Assembly: GCA_963965975.1 (NCBI GenBank)
Contig: OZ014412.1
Span: 5,148,501-5,212,500, forward strand
Length of the DNA stretch: 64,000 bases
Reading direction: 5' to 3'
Origin: Xestospongia bergquistia
Lineage: Eukaryota > Porifera > Demospongiae > Haplosclerida > Petrosiidae
The position numbers and the translations under genes are program-made. Shown piece after piece: positions 1 to 10,962 of the stretch (its first letter is position 1; every line of letters starts with the position of its first letter). The notes below the pieces were generated by a model. The model searched no databases. It was not told the origin of the DNA and saw nothing but the letters and a program-made list of their open reading frames with translations.

Positions 1-854
1 ATAGTTTTTAGTTCATTGTTAAAATGGATTGGTTGTTATTCATAGTTACTAGAGTTTCATGTATCCCTAATTAAAAATACATTGAAAAGTATTAACAACA
101 TTCATTGTTTTGATTAGTATTTACTATTGAACAGACTTAAAGGACTTCTCAAAAGGGCATGTATGTGTTTAGGGATGTCCTATAATTTCATAGTGTAATC
201 AATTAATGAGAGCTATTATACATAAGAACAGCAATGCTACCACAGATTTCATTATGACAGATTACATAGGTCCAGTACCCATGAAGATTATTTTGTCTAA
301 CTGATGTGACAGATGTTGAACAAAATCATTGTTTTGACAATTAGCTACCTGTACATATATCACTATCACTGTGTATGAACAGACATCATTAAAATAAGTA
401 GAATGATAAAAATCAATTATAAATGAGAATAATGATGTATGAATGTCAATGCCAAATTACCAAAATTTACTGAAACGAGACAGAGGAACGTATCTACATA
501 TGTAGTGGTTACAAAAAAGATAAATTGTGAATAGTTTGATTGTATGAAGCATTGGCAAATATATAAGTTTTGCTACATTTCTACCTATATTTCAGGTAGA
601 GGTATTTTCTGAAATACTAACTATGTAAGTCAGTAAATTGTTTAATGCTTAACTTATATAAACTAAAGTCCTCATGTGTAATCATTGTAATGTTATTTTT
701 AGTTTAAATAGTGTCCATGAAAAACATTCTTTTATTATTATCCTATATAAGATATTTAAGTACTATAGTGGTCTAAAATATTATTTTAGTTACTTTCAAC
801 TTTAATTCATTATTGGACAAGATATCAGTTTGAATATATTTTATTAATTTACAG
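1..854. other. Non-coding stretch, probably 5' intron of the first gene
   Basis: A+T-rich sequence with no open frame I can support. The first coding exon starts at 855 with a phase-1 acceptor (ttacag before 855), so at least one upstream exon must exist. In related genes of this window that exon is a short N-terminal exon ending in a split Gly/Glu codon. I find no such exon here, so it probably lies to the left of the window. Confidence 0.6.
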
Positions 855-3471
855 GTTCTCCATTTGATCATGAGGACCTCAAAAAGCTGATATCTAATCA
901 AAATCATTTGACAAAGATTCGACCAGTTTTGCTTACATTGACTGGTCTACCAGATTCTGGTAAGACAAAAGCAATTAAACATCTTCTAAATCACTATGTT
1001 GATGAAAGTCCATTGCCTCCAATGTCAAGGAAAAGCTACAGTCGCGATCATGAAGCAGAAGGAATCACATATTATGAACTTGTTGCTGCTGGTTTCCATC
1101 CTTTAAGAGATCTTACAATTGCTGAAGTCACTAATGAAACTAGTTGTGCATTTGGAATACTATCAGCTTTTCGCAAAAGTATTCGAGTTCACAAGAAAGT
1201 GCCACTGTTTCTTAAGGAGTCAGAGGTTGATTCTGAGCCATGTTTTGAAGACCCAGATTTAGAAGACCATCTTCAATACATATATAAATACCTTTGTCGA
1301 TATGAGCGAATGCCAAAAGGGCCTAATCTTAGTGACAATGAAAAGAAAATTTTTGCTGAGCCTCTTTGTAAGTTGCTTCCACGGGGCATTGCACTTATCA
1401 ACATTTGGGACGTGTCTCTAAATAAAACAGTTCTATATGTTTTGAGAGCTCTCTTTGGTCAATTTTACAACAGCCATACTTGGTTGTTTTTAGACATTGA
1501 ACGTGATTTTGATAATCTTGACCAACCTCCTCAAGTCACAGAAACAACAACCAGTGGTGCTCATAAAGATGATGCGGTTTTAATGAAGTGGCGTTCTCGT
1601 TTTCAGTATTTGCTTCGTTCTAGTAGAATGAGTGAAAGTAAATATGGTCCCAGAAAGGATGTGTGTACAATATTTGCTAAGCATAGCAGTTTGTCTAATG
1701 GTAGTCTAGCACAAAAAGTTGCAAAGATTGAAGAGAAAGCACAACAAGCTTCTAAGCATGTTGGTGTGGCTTCTCTTCTTGAATCTAAAATTGAGCCTAT
1801 CAACTTGACCGAAAATGCTATGGATGACTATAATGATTATTCTCATCGTCTATATCAGAAATTTCATCATGTAATTTGTGAAACACCCTACACAGATGTT
1901 CCTCTATCCTGGGTCTTTCTCCGCAGCATGTTTTACAGAGATCGTCATAAAATGTTTATACTGAAATCTGAGCTTAAACAAAAAGCAAGTGAATGTGGCA
2001 TTGATAACGAATCTTTTGCCAAATTTTGTCTTTTCTATTCATCTTTTGGTAGCATATTCGATTTCAGCTTACTCAATCCTGAGTGTGTACACATTATTGT
2101 CAGACCAATAGAATTTTTGAGATCTCTAGATAAGATATTGCACCCAAACAAAAGTATTTTTCTGGATTATCCTACCACACGTTTTGGTCTTTTTCCTGAA
2201 AAAGCTTACAAAAGTTTGTTTGAAGGGGACTGGCCAATATATATGGAAGCTTTAACATCAATTTGTTCCGCAACAAAAGTGTCTGGGGCATGCGTGAAAA
2301 TACCAGACCTTGATCGCAGTGATATGTTTTACTATATTCCTTTAAGTCGCAATGAATCACTTATAAAAGATGCTGATCTCACTTCTGTATACTTGATTAC
2401 AAGTGCTGATACACCTCATATTAATTCTCAAGTAGTGTTTACTAAATATATTTTGAAGTCAATGTCCGATGCTAAACTTGTGCCATGCTCTGAAATTAAC
2501 CAAACCATAATTGAAGTTCCTTCATCTAACACCACCATTTCTCTAGTTTGTCACGGGCCTGCTAATAAAATACACATTAGCCAACCAAATCCAGAGGTGT
2601 ATTCAATCGTTGTTCAAGCTTATCATAATGTTTTTGAAAGTTGCAAGACTGGAAGTCCCAAATGTAAGTTTGTCGTTGTGTGTACCAAAAGTGGAGCCCC
2701 TGATGTAAAGTCAATTCCATGTTGCCAGTACCACACTTTGCCTAATAATAAGCTCTGCAATGATTGTGAGAAAGCTGGACGTGTGAATGATCAATTAGAA
2801 GCATGGAATAAAGCCTTAAGCGAGGTCAGTATTACAATAATTTTTGCTTTATAATGATAACATTATTCACTTGCAGCATCCCATTCCTGAACGCTTTATA
2901 GCCAATGAAGGTATATGATGATATGCATGCACTACCAAAATATTATTATTTTATTTTTCATTATTGTAGAGTTGACAGCTTCAAATATTCATTGTATTGC
3001 TGAAGTGTTTTCAAGACATCCAGAGATCATCTTTGATTTTGCTGAAATTCTTGGCTTTCAAAATTACCAGAATAACTCTACATTTCAAGGTCTCTGTGGT
3101 GAAAAACTGATCATGCTAATGCTGTTAACTTGGGAACAACATATCATTAAAGCAACACAATCACAAATTGAGCCAAGACGAGAGCTGGCAAGAAAACTCC
3201 TTCAGCTAGGTGATAAAGTCTGTAAACAAGAGCTCAGTCTTGAACCAAGAGCTGAAAATAATGCTGATCAAAATCAACCCTTAAAGTATTCTGATTTTGA
3301 ACATCTTGCTAAAGAATTAGATCTTTATGGTAAATAGTTATATTGACATTAATTTAAAACTATTATTTTTATAATATAGCAACAAGCTATGAAAGAAATG
3401 TTGTACAAAGCAAAGAAGACAACGATACTTATACGTTGAAGATTGGTGACTTTACAAAGCCAATGAAGTAG
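855..3471 (+). CDS. Degenerate Roc-COR-like P-loop protein with Death-like domain (5' partial)
   Basis: Four exons are visible: 855-2824, 2877-2910, 2970-3329 and 3380-3471 (stop TAG 3469-3471). Exon 1 encodes about 656 residues: a Walker A motif GLPDSGKT shortly after the start, a conserved AEGITYYELVAAGFHPLRDL segment, INIWDVS, a hydrophobic strand with acidic end (WLFLDIERD), CTIFAKH, then a COR-like winged-helix region (VPLSWVFLRSMF; FGSIFDFSLLNPE). Aligned by eye with the Roc-COR exons further right, INIWDVSLNK sits where IYITDTGGQP sits and AKHS sits at TNAD, so this looks like a Roc-COR relative that kept Walker A but lost switch II and base recognition. The 11-residue exon (HPIPERFIANE) is a family linker. 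Exon 3 is a helical Death-like domain with IEPRRELARKLL. The protein ends here without ZU5. Its true start is outside the window. Function is inferred from domains only. Confidence 0.75.
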
Positions 3472-4510
3472 CACTCTCAGTATTCAGAATTTGAAACAAC
3501 ACACATTCTTGCTATGCTATTTTAGTAAATTTAGTATATGAAATTTTTTTCCCTCTTATCATGTGATAGTTTTCAATTTGTTTTAAGCAAGTAGTATCAA
3601 AGACAATGTGAGGAATAGTTATAATCAAGAAGGTCTGACTTGTTAACCTTTTTATGAAATCTGATTAGTTTTAGAAATAGATTAGATTTAATACCAATGC
3701 ATGTTTGTTAAAATTAATATCCATAAACTTTATTCATTGTATTTGTTTATCTGATGCATGTATCATGCATGCAATGGTCATGCAACTTTTGTCTCAGGAG
3801 ATGTATATAGCATTCTTTGCAGTCCAAGGGATAGTTTCTGAATACACTTAACTAGTGGGATAGCTGTATGTATTAAACAAGAAACAATATTGAGCATTAA
3901 TAAATAGTACATAGTGGAGTATTCATGCATGTGTGTTCTGCTGCTACAAGTAACAGCTGATAGAATTGAATTAAGGTGATCAAAATGTTATACTTGGTGT
4001 TTTCAATGTAGTGTTGCTCAGTATATAGTAGCCTCTCGTTGAATAAACCCTTAACCTCTTAGCAAACTACACCAGCTGTTTCAACATTGTAATTTTGAGT
4101 AGCTATACTGTGAGTCCTTAATTGACTTCTCTTTCACCTATAATTTACTTCTTAGTTCTGATTTATGCTATCATATGAAGCTGGCATGTAATTTTTCCAC
4201 CTGGTTATAGATCTGTGTCATTTATTTCCCCTTGTTGCTGTGGCTCCAATAATCAGTTCAGTATAATATAATATAAGTCATAATGATAATACTATATATA
4301 AAACTAATCCCTGTCTATTAATTTCTCGGCTGGTCATTTAAGTTGGCAAATATTATTGGTCCAGCGCAAACGATAGGATGGCTATTAATATATTTAACTT
4401 ACGACTTTTTTGCAGAGATAGCAAGAACGTTTGCTGTTGTAAAGTGTAAGAGAACTGTCAAACACTGTAAATCCGACATCGAAGGAATTAATAGTGTTCA
4501 GACGAAAGTT
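3472..4510. other. Intergenic stretch
   Basis: No gene seen. A+T-rich, with an AATAAA-like signal (ttaataaatag) near 3898 that could serve the preceding gene. Sequence just before 4511 is open for some distance but shows no family similarity, so it is more likely 5' untranslated or chance. Confidence 0.5.
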
Positions 4511-5705
4511 ATGGAGTCAGAACCGAAAAAAATGAGTGCCAGAACCAAAACAATATACAAGTCTTTTTCTCTACGTGAAACACCTGCAGAAGATATTAAC
4601 TCAACTCCTATTGAAGAAAAGGGTCAACATTTAGGCTCAAGGAAAATAGCATCTGATGTTGGAGGATTGTTTGGTGTTAAACCTCTTCTGTCAACTGAAG
4701 ATATGGCAGTTACAGATCCTGCTATTCAATATAAAGGTGTGATTGATCACTTAAAATAACATTTTTTGATTTAACCAAGGTCTTTGTTACCATAGTTTCA
4801 TTAATGGGATGTAAGCCCAATTATGGTTGACACAAAGTCGAAACCAGTCTAATTTAATGTTGAGAAAGATGTTGACATGTTATTCACTTTTCAAGAAATG
4901 AAGGTTACTTTGAATTAATAATGCCTGGTGAAATGCAAAAGCCTCCATTGAATGGGTGGAGTATACGTTCTCATAAATTTTGTTTGATGAGTTGTTCTTG
5001 TATGTATGAAGAAAGTGGCATTCCATTACATAATGTGAACAAACCATAACGTGACATGTTGGTGTACTTACTTTCATAGTGGTAAGAATTAAATGTGAAC
5101 ATATAATCATGAGTATGAATATTGGACTGATATCACATCAAGTGTTTATCTGAAGGTTGGCAACATTCTTTGGTAATTTTTGTGTATTTTGATTACAATG
5201 TACAGGTATTTGGATCACAAACTTCTTCGCAATTAATTTTAACAGTAAGTTTATAAAATGTTACTTGTAATTTCCACAAATGTCCTTCATATTCATGTAT
5301 TACAATAACACATAATTTTATATCGATTTTTTTCTTTCTAGCTTCTACAACATCAAACTTTACAAATCAAAATAGTGCTCCATTGAATCCTGTAGTGGCT
5401 AGGAGAGCTCTGCTTCTGTGCACTGACATTATCATTGAGTTAAGTATAGATCCCTTTGCTCTAGCAAGAAAACTTTGCTCAAGAGAAATCATTTCTGAGG
5501 ACATTTACAAGAAAGTGTGAGATAAGGAAACTAAAGATTCAATGGAGGATCGTCTAGACAAGATTTTTGATCACTTCTAGGATCACACTGAACATGATGC
5601 TGGAATTTTTACAGCATTTCTAAATGTTTTAAGATATTTAAGTCGAGATGACTTGGCTGATATAATCATGGAAAAGTACTCTAGATTGATGGCTAAGTTG
5701 TCTTA
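4511..5705 (+). pseudogene. Remnant family gene: first exon, UPA fragment and decayed CARD-like exon
   Basis: Exon 4511-4736 starts with ATG and ends in a phase-1 donor (ATAAAG|gtgtga). Its end, GLFGVKPLLSTEDM..IQYKG, matches the first exon of the long gene at 53990 (GLFGVKPVRPSEAA..LYEG). Nothing of the Roc-COR, Death or ZU5 modules follows. About 4860-4980 is a decayed copy of the UPA exon found at 14543 (EKDVDMLFTFQE, then a frame break; PLNGWS remains). At 5342-5705 is a decayed copy of the C-terminal CARD-like exon (PLNPVVARRAL, SIDPFALARKL) with in-frame stops where the intact copies have VRD and HLKD. The first exon could still be transcribed and spliced onward, but the locus as a gene has lost its middle and is broken at the end. 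Confidence 0.7.
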
Positions 5706-6104
5706 GCAAGTTCATGTAATTCTATTTACTTTTTAAAATTATTGCTGAAGATAAAATTAAAAATAGTCAACTCTAAACTATCAGCTATGCTGTTTATATA
5801 AACTTTAGGCATAATGTAAACCTTTTTTATTGACATCCTTTTCATCTGTTTGTTTTAGTATTTTCTAATTTATGTACCAAAGCTATTTTTGCTGATTCCA
5901 GCCATGTTTTTCTTGTTAATAGACCAGTTAAATGTTGTACTCAGATGGAACACCAAACAAAGTAGCTAACATTATATTTTCATTGAGTATATAAGGCTCT
6001 TAGGTCTAGATAGGTTTAATAATATTGGTGTAGTCATGATTATCACAATTCTGAACTCACCCTCATTTCCTTAAAGGTTATGTTAACAATTTAAAAATTC
6101 TATC

Positions 6105-6298
6105 TACTCATTACTATTTATAACCATCCAACTGATATACAGCAACAAGAGTTTCTACTCACATATGTCATTACTCAGAGTAACATCCTATGAAAGTACT
6201 ATCTATTCACTACTATTTATGAACATCCAACTGATATGCAGCAAAAAGAGTTGACATACATATGTTATTATTTAGAGTGACATCCTATGAAGAGGCTC
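6105..6298. repeat. Two imperfect ~95-bp tandem units
   Basis: A unit containing actatttatRaccatccaactgatat, then a loosely conserved stretch and acatcctatgaa, occurs twice in tandem (about 6105-6195 and 6200-6295). A single copy lies at about 33330-33425, upstream of another family gene, so the repeat belongs to the 5' flank shared by family members. Confidence 0.6.
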
Positions 6299-6536
6299 TA
6301 TATGTGACCTGATTTGCAAAAAGGAACCGCTTCTGTCAAAAGATTTGTGACCTGATTTGTGAAAAATCAATTGTTAAAACATCTCAAAAAACAGTTTTGT
6401 ATACATACAGCTGTTATATATGCATAAATATTCTATATATATGCAAAATTGTTTTTGATATGTCTTAACGATGTTTTTTTCCACCAATCAGGTCACAAAT
6501 GTTTTGACAGAAGTGGTCCCTTTTAGGTCACATATG
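6299..6536. mobile_element. Palindromic MITE-like element
   Basis: The two ends are imperfect inverted repeats about 60 bp long: tatatgtgacctgatttg at the left, and its reverse complement with a few changes at the right (aatcaggtcacaaatg .. ttttaggtcacatatga). Both arms also contain the complementary pair ttctgtcaaaa / ttttgacagaa. The paralogous flank at about 33424-33440 reads straight from aggctct into tgaataattcataac with no element, which gives an empty-site comparison. There is no coding capacity, so it would depend on another transposon's enzyme. Confidence 0.7.
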
Positions 6537-6810
6537 ATCTGAATAATTCATAACATATTTGATGCTTCTGTTTCTTGTGCCTGTTATGGTTCAGTCAGTG
6601 CCACAGTCTGTACAGGGATACCCAACATAATGTGCTTTTAATTTTAGTTGTACATAATATTATATTATATTTTTTATTTTATAATTTTTTACGTGAGCAC
6701 TACTTAGTTAGCAAGCATATTCGTATACAACTTGTAAACTATGCATGATATGTCTATTGTAGTTGTATCAGCAAAGGTGTGGCCTATGATACATCACTAG
6801 AGAAGAAATC

Positions 6811-6972
6811 ATGAATGAGGATTAATCTCCCACTGTAAATAAAAAATTGGAGATCTTGTATCAGGTGTTTTCAGTATTGCAGGAATTATTGGTGTTGTGA
6901 CTAAAGTTCCTGAACCAGGACTGAAACAAGAATTACCAAGACCTTTGAAAGAAACACTCATCCAAGTTCAAG
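6811..6972 (+). pseudogene. Dead first exon of the Roc family (left copy)
   Basis: Homologous to the intact first exon at 33725-33890, with the same Kozak-side context (agagaagaaatcatga) and the same phase-1 donor (caag|gtaagg). It has a TAA five codons after the ATG and a second stop soon after, while the downstream portion (SIAGIIGVV-like) remains readable in another frame. It marks the old 5' end of the Roc gene whose next exons have been replaced here by a guanine deaminase gene. Confidence 0.75.
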
Positions 6973-7444
6973 GTAAGGAACAATACTATAGTTCAGTTTA
7001 ACTAATTGTCACTTTTATTTGAATTTTGTCATAAAATCATTGTGTGCTAAAGATAATACACTTCATATTTAGACAATAGATTAGTCAGAGTTGAGCTTAC
7101 TTATCTAGCTATCTAGAAACCTATCTTATTTATTTATTTTTTAAAAATTATTTTCTCTCCGTTCTTTATTTAAGCAATACACAACAAAGATGTAATATAA
7201 TTATGGTATAGTTAAATTATATAGCATTATGATAGTGAGAGCAATGATTTTTGGATTGTATATACATATTCAGGTCAAGTATAGGCAAAGTCTATACTTG
7301 ATAACAGTACATGACTAGCTGATATAACTTGACTAGATATGCATGTGTTGAAAGCAATACATATCATTTTTAAGCTGATTCCATAAATCTACCATTTATT
7401 GTTGGGAAAATTAAGTTATGAGCTCATAAACTTGTTCAATTCTA

Positions 7445-7830
7445 TATACTTTAAAGTAAACTTATATCCTTCTGTGTTACAATTAAGGTATTCCAGATAT
7501 AGTAAACAGTGTCATTCCATAGTAGTGATATAGCTATATCCAAGTAAAGTGATATTGTCCTCCTCCATGTAAATAATGATAGAGCTACATGTATAATTAT
7601 AAAAGTACACTTATATCCATCTATGTTACAATTAAGTTATCCCATATATAGTGAACACTGTCATTTCATCTTAGTGATATAGGCTGTCTCAATGTAAACT
7701 TATATTATCCTCCTTCATGCAAATAATGCATGATATATGTACACTTATATTTCCTCCTCCATCTTTGTAAATAGTGATGTAACCATATCAAAGTAAACAT
7801 GTAACTTCTCCTCCATCTTCTACAAATTGG
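7445..7830. repeat. Imperfect tandem repeat array (three units)
   Basis: Recurring phrases such as acttatatccatctatgttacaatt, atatagtgaacactgtcatt, cctcctccat and tgtaaataatga come back every 120-170 bp. The array is part of the duplicated block and reappears at about 43545-43925. No coding sequence is visible between 6973 and 8700; the rest of that stretch is ordinary A+T-rich intron-like DNA. Confidence 0.5.
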
Positions 7831-8707
7831 ATCATTATTTTAATAGTGATAAATACATAACCTTTTATTATTGTTGTCTTGGTTGTTGTAACACAAAAGT
7901 GTTTATTTATGTTGTTATATTAATTTTACAATAGATAAAAAAGGAAATCATAGTTTTTTCATTATTGATGGTCAGTTTGGATGCTCCTTTAAAGGATGTG
8001 CTAGAAGCTAGTGTAGGCCAGCTAGTTTAGGCATACATATATGTTCTTATCTGTCAACAATTATTTCCATGAGAATAGATCCTAGTATTACTAATATTAT
8101 ACCAAACTGAAGGTATTTATCCAGCTTATAATATGCGCTTTAATTGGATATAGAGGTTTAAAAAGCCATATTTTAATAATGATGACATGTCCTACTTTCA
8201 AGAACTATCGATTCTTGTTATTAATAGAAGAAACATTTTGTTTACAGAAGGTCGGTATGTTTATTTAGTATCAGGTCAGTACATTCCAAGAAATACAAAC
8301 ATACAATAGAGAATTAATTTTAAAATATTTCCAGCTATACTCTTTACAACAAAGTGAAAATTAGAGAAAATGATTTTTATTATTACAAGACTTTGCACAC
8401 CTGTGCTTAATTAAAGTAGACTGTCATTTGAGAAAATACATCCAATCTTTAACCTAGCCTAGGAAAAGGACTAAATCGTAATCTATTGTTTTCTATTAAA
8501 AGCAGACTATACACTAGATCATTGATCAGAATATATCTATAGCGAAATTAGAGTTTAGTGCTAGTGCCTTAGCTATTATAAACTAATTTGTAAAATATGC
8601 ATTATTCATAATAAAATAATATTATTAACAGATCACGTGACTTTCAATTATATAATAGGTATTTGATATTCCTTGATTTCATGCAAGTCTGCATGATCTT
8701 AGGAAAG

Positions 8708-8717
8708 CTATATAAAG
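8708..8717 (+). promoter_or_regulatory. TATA-box-like element of guanine deaminase gene, left copy
   Basis: ctatataaag lies 52-62 bp before the ATG at 8770, a usual distance for a TATA box plus short leader. The same element is kept at 44778-44787 in the duplicate. Being just upstream of the deaminase start, it suggests that transcription begins at the deaminase and not at the dead first exon 1.9 kb away. Confidence 0.55.
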
Positions 8718-8769
8718 TGCATGGAGAACTGTAGTTAACAATTAACTTTGTAGATAATCGTACTGCATA

Positions 8770-10816
8770 ATGAAAGTCTTTCGTGGAAGACTGGTGCACT
8801 CATTAAAACCAGAGAAGATTGAGATACTAGAAGATGCAGTTATTGGATACTCAGAAAGAGATGGAAAGGTATATATACTACATAATATACTTTTAATTGG
8901 TGCTGTGACATACAGATCCACTTTGTTGAAAAATATCCAAGTAATATTGAAGAACTGATGCAGATGTATGGATTTTGTGACTCTGATGTACAGTTACTGA
9001 CAGAAGGGTATGCTAGAGTATTTAAAAGTATTATTATTGGATCTCATTTATAGGCAATTCCTTATGCCTGGTTTTGTTGATGCACATGTTCATGCTGCAC
9101 AGCATCAAATTAGTAGAGCAATGGAAAAAGGAGAAACATTGATTGAGTGGTTGAAACAATGTGTGTATCCATTAGAAGAAAAATTTTCAGACACTGCATT
9201 TGCTCATAACATTTACGATGAAATTGTGGTTAGTAATAAATGAAAACATACATACATACATATGAAACTATCATGTGTCATTTAGAGAAGAACCCTCCAC
9301 TGTGGTTCAACCACAGTCAATTACTTTGGAACAATTTATCTAGAATCTACTAAAGAGTTATGCCAAGTCATTGGTATTAGAATCTCTTTATTGTGAATAC
9401 AAATATTTTTTTTCTTATTATAGAAAAATATGGCCAGAGAGCATTAGTTGGTAAAGTTAATATGGACACTCGTTCAGGAAAGTATGTTGAGACAACAGAA
9501 GATTCAATAAAAGATACTCTAGAGTTTATTGATTTTGTTACACAAATGAAGGTATAAAATTAATCATAAATATTGTAATGTGCTATTGACAAGCCTCATT
9601 GATACTTATAGGGCTTACTAGTTCAACCAGTTATTACTCCTCGTTTCTTAGCATCATGTACTGAGTCATTGTTGACACGACTGGCAAAGATTGCTATTGA
9701 TAAAGGACTACGTATACAGGTATAAACAAACAGTTGTCTAATTTATATATTTGTGTCTAATTTGGTGACAGAGCTTCTTTTGTGAGGAAAAGAATGAAAT
9801 TGTATTTATTCTTTCTGAATGTCATACTGATGGACAAAGCTGTACTGAGATTATGGACAGTGTAGGACTGCTCAATGACAAAGTTAGTTTTATGCTATTG
9901 TAATGAATAAAGTCTAAGCTGCTTGTTTTAACTCTATATAAATGTAGGCATTTATGATTCATGCCAATATTCTAGAAGAAAATGAATTACAACTATTTAA
10001 AAAAAGAGATACTGGTGTTATTCATTGTCCAACAACTAATCTTAGGTACATTAATTAGAGCTACCTGGAATGTTTTAAGAGTTTTCAATTGACAGTCAAG
10101 GAATATATACCAACATTCGTGACAGATTATCTAGAGGTCTGAAAGTAGCACTTGGATCAGGTGTGTATAAATACATACTTACACTGCATGTACTTGCATA
10201 TAGTTTTTTATGTGTGGTTCTGATCTTTTGTCAAGATTACTGTTGGGGTGCTTCCTCTTCATCAATTCTAGACATAATGAGGGATGCAAAAAATGTATCA
10301 ATGATAGTGAAAAAACAAGTGGGAGATCATGAGTATGAGCCTCTTACTATCGATGAACTATTTTACATGGCCACTCTGGGAGGTGCCAAAGGTACATATA
10401 TAAAGGTATACTAGCTATAATGCTTTAACCTCCATTACCTAGTTTTGTCAATGGAAGATCAGATTGGAAACTTTGAGGTAAGTAGAAATTGATGCACAAA
10501 CTCTTTGTCATTGATTCATTATATCAGGTCAATAAACAATTTGATGCACTTCTTGTGGATATGAATAATACGAATTTACCATTGATGTCTGAGGTATCAT
10601 ATTATTATTATAGTCAATCATTCAATTACTTATTATCTTGCAATTAAATAGAATATTGTGGAAGATTTCCTACAATATGGTAAGTACACAGTAAGACATT
10701 TATTATGCAATTGTTGCAATAAAATCACAGGAACTGATAAAAACATTGTGAATGTGTTTGTTGCTGGAAAGCAAGTTGTGCCATATGAAGTAGAGAAAAC
10801 ATTGGAAGGTGAATAA
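8770..10816 (+). CDS. GDA: Guanine deaminase, left copy (14 exons)
   Basis: Amidohydrolase that would convert guanine to xanthine plus ammonia in purine salvage. I resolve 14 exons in consistent phase: 8770-8868, 8916-9007, 9054-9228, 9286-9373, 9424-9551, 9612-9719, 9772-9882, 9948-10045, 10096-10160, 10236-10391, 10443-10477, 10528-10593, 10652-10679 and 10731 to TAA 10814-10816. About 443 residues, close to the ~454 of human GDA, and colinear with it: PGFVDAHVHA (metal HxH), YFGTIY, VGKVNMD, ITPRF, FMIHA, VIHCPTTN, ALGSD, LATLGG, IGNFE, GKQVVP. The fifth metal ligand is missing: the human IQSHISE motif reads IQSFFCE, so activity is doubtful. The last exon can end at its TAA (an AATAAA overlaps it at 10812-10817) or be spliced from a phase-1 donor at 10808|10809 into the Roc exon at 10963. 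A near-identical copy lies at 44840. Confidence 0.85.
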
Positions 10817-10858
10817 ACTGCTTAGTAATTAATTGGTAGACTATAAAATAATGCTAAA

Positions 10859-10891
10859 AATGTGTGTGTGTGTTTGTGTGTGTGTGTGTTC
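10859..10891. repeat. (TG)n microsatellite
   Basis: Near-perfect TG run with one tttg interruption, between the deaminase end and the Roc exon. The duplicate locus has a shorter run at about 46939-46951, so its length is variable. Confidence 0.85.
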
Positions 10892-10962
10892 ATGTGCGTA
10901 TTATAAAACTTCCTGATATATTGTGCATATAATAATTTTGTTTACCTTCTAAATACTGACAG

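Noticed and set aside
908..2824. NACHT/STAND NTPase assignment for module 1
   Set aside because: Walker A is present, but the NACHT-type Walker B context and following helical motifs are not seen; motif order and the COR-like tail match the Roc-COR exon better.
4880..5110. 76-codon minus-strand frame
   Set aside because: It overlaps the plus-strand UPA relic and shows no similarity to any known domain.
8770..10816. Bacterial contamination or horizontal transfer as source of guanine deaminase
   Set aside because: Fourteen exons with animal-like short introns, and sequence colinear with vertebrate GDA.
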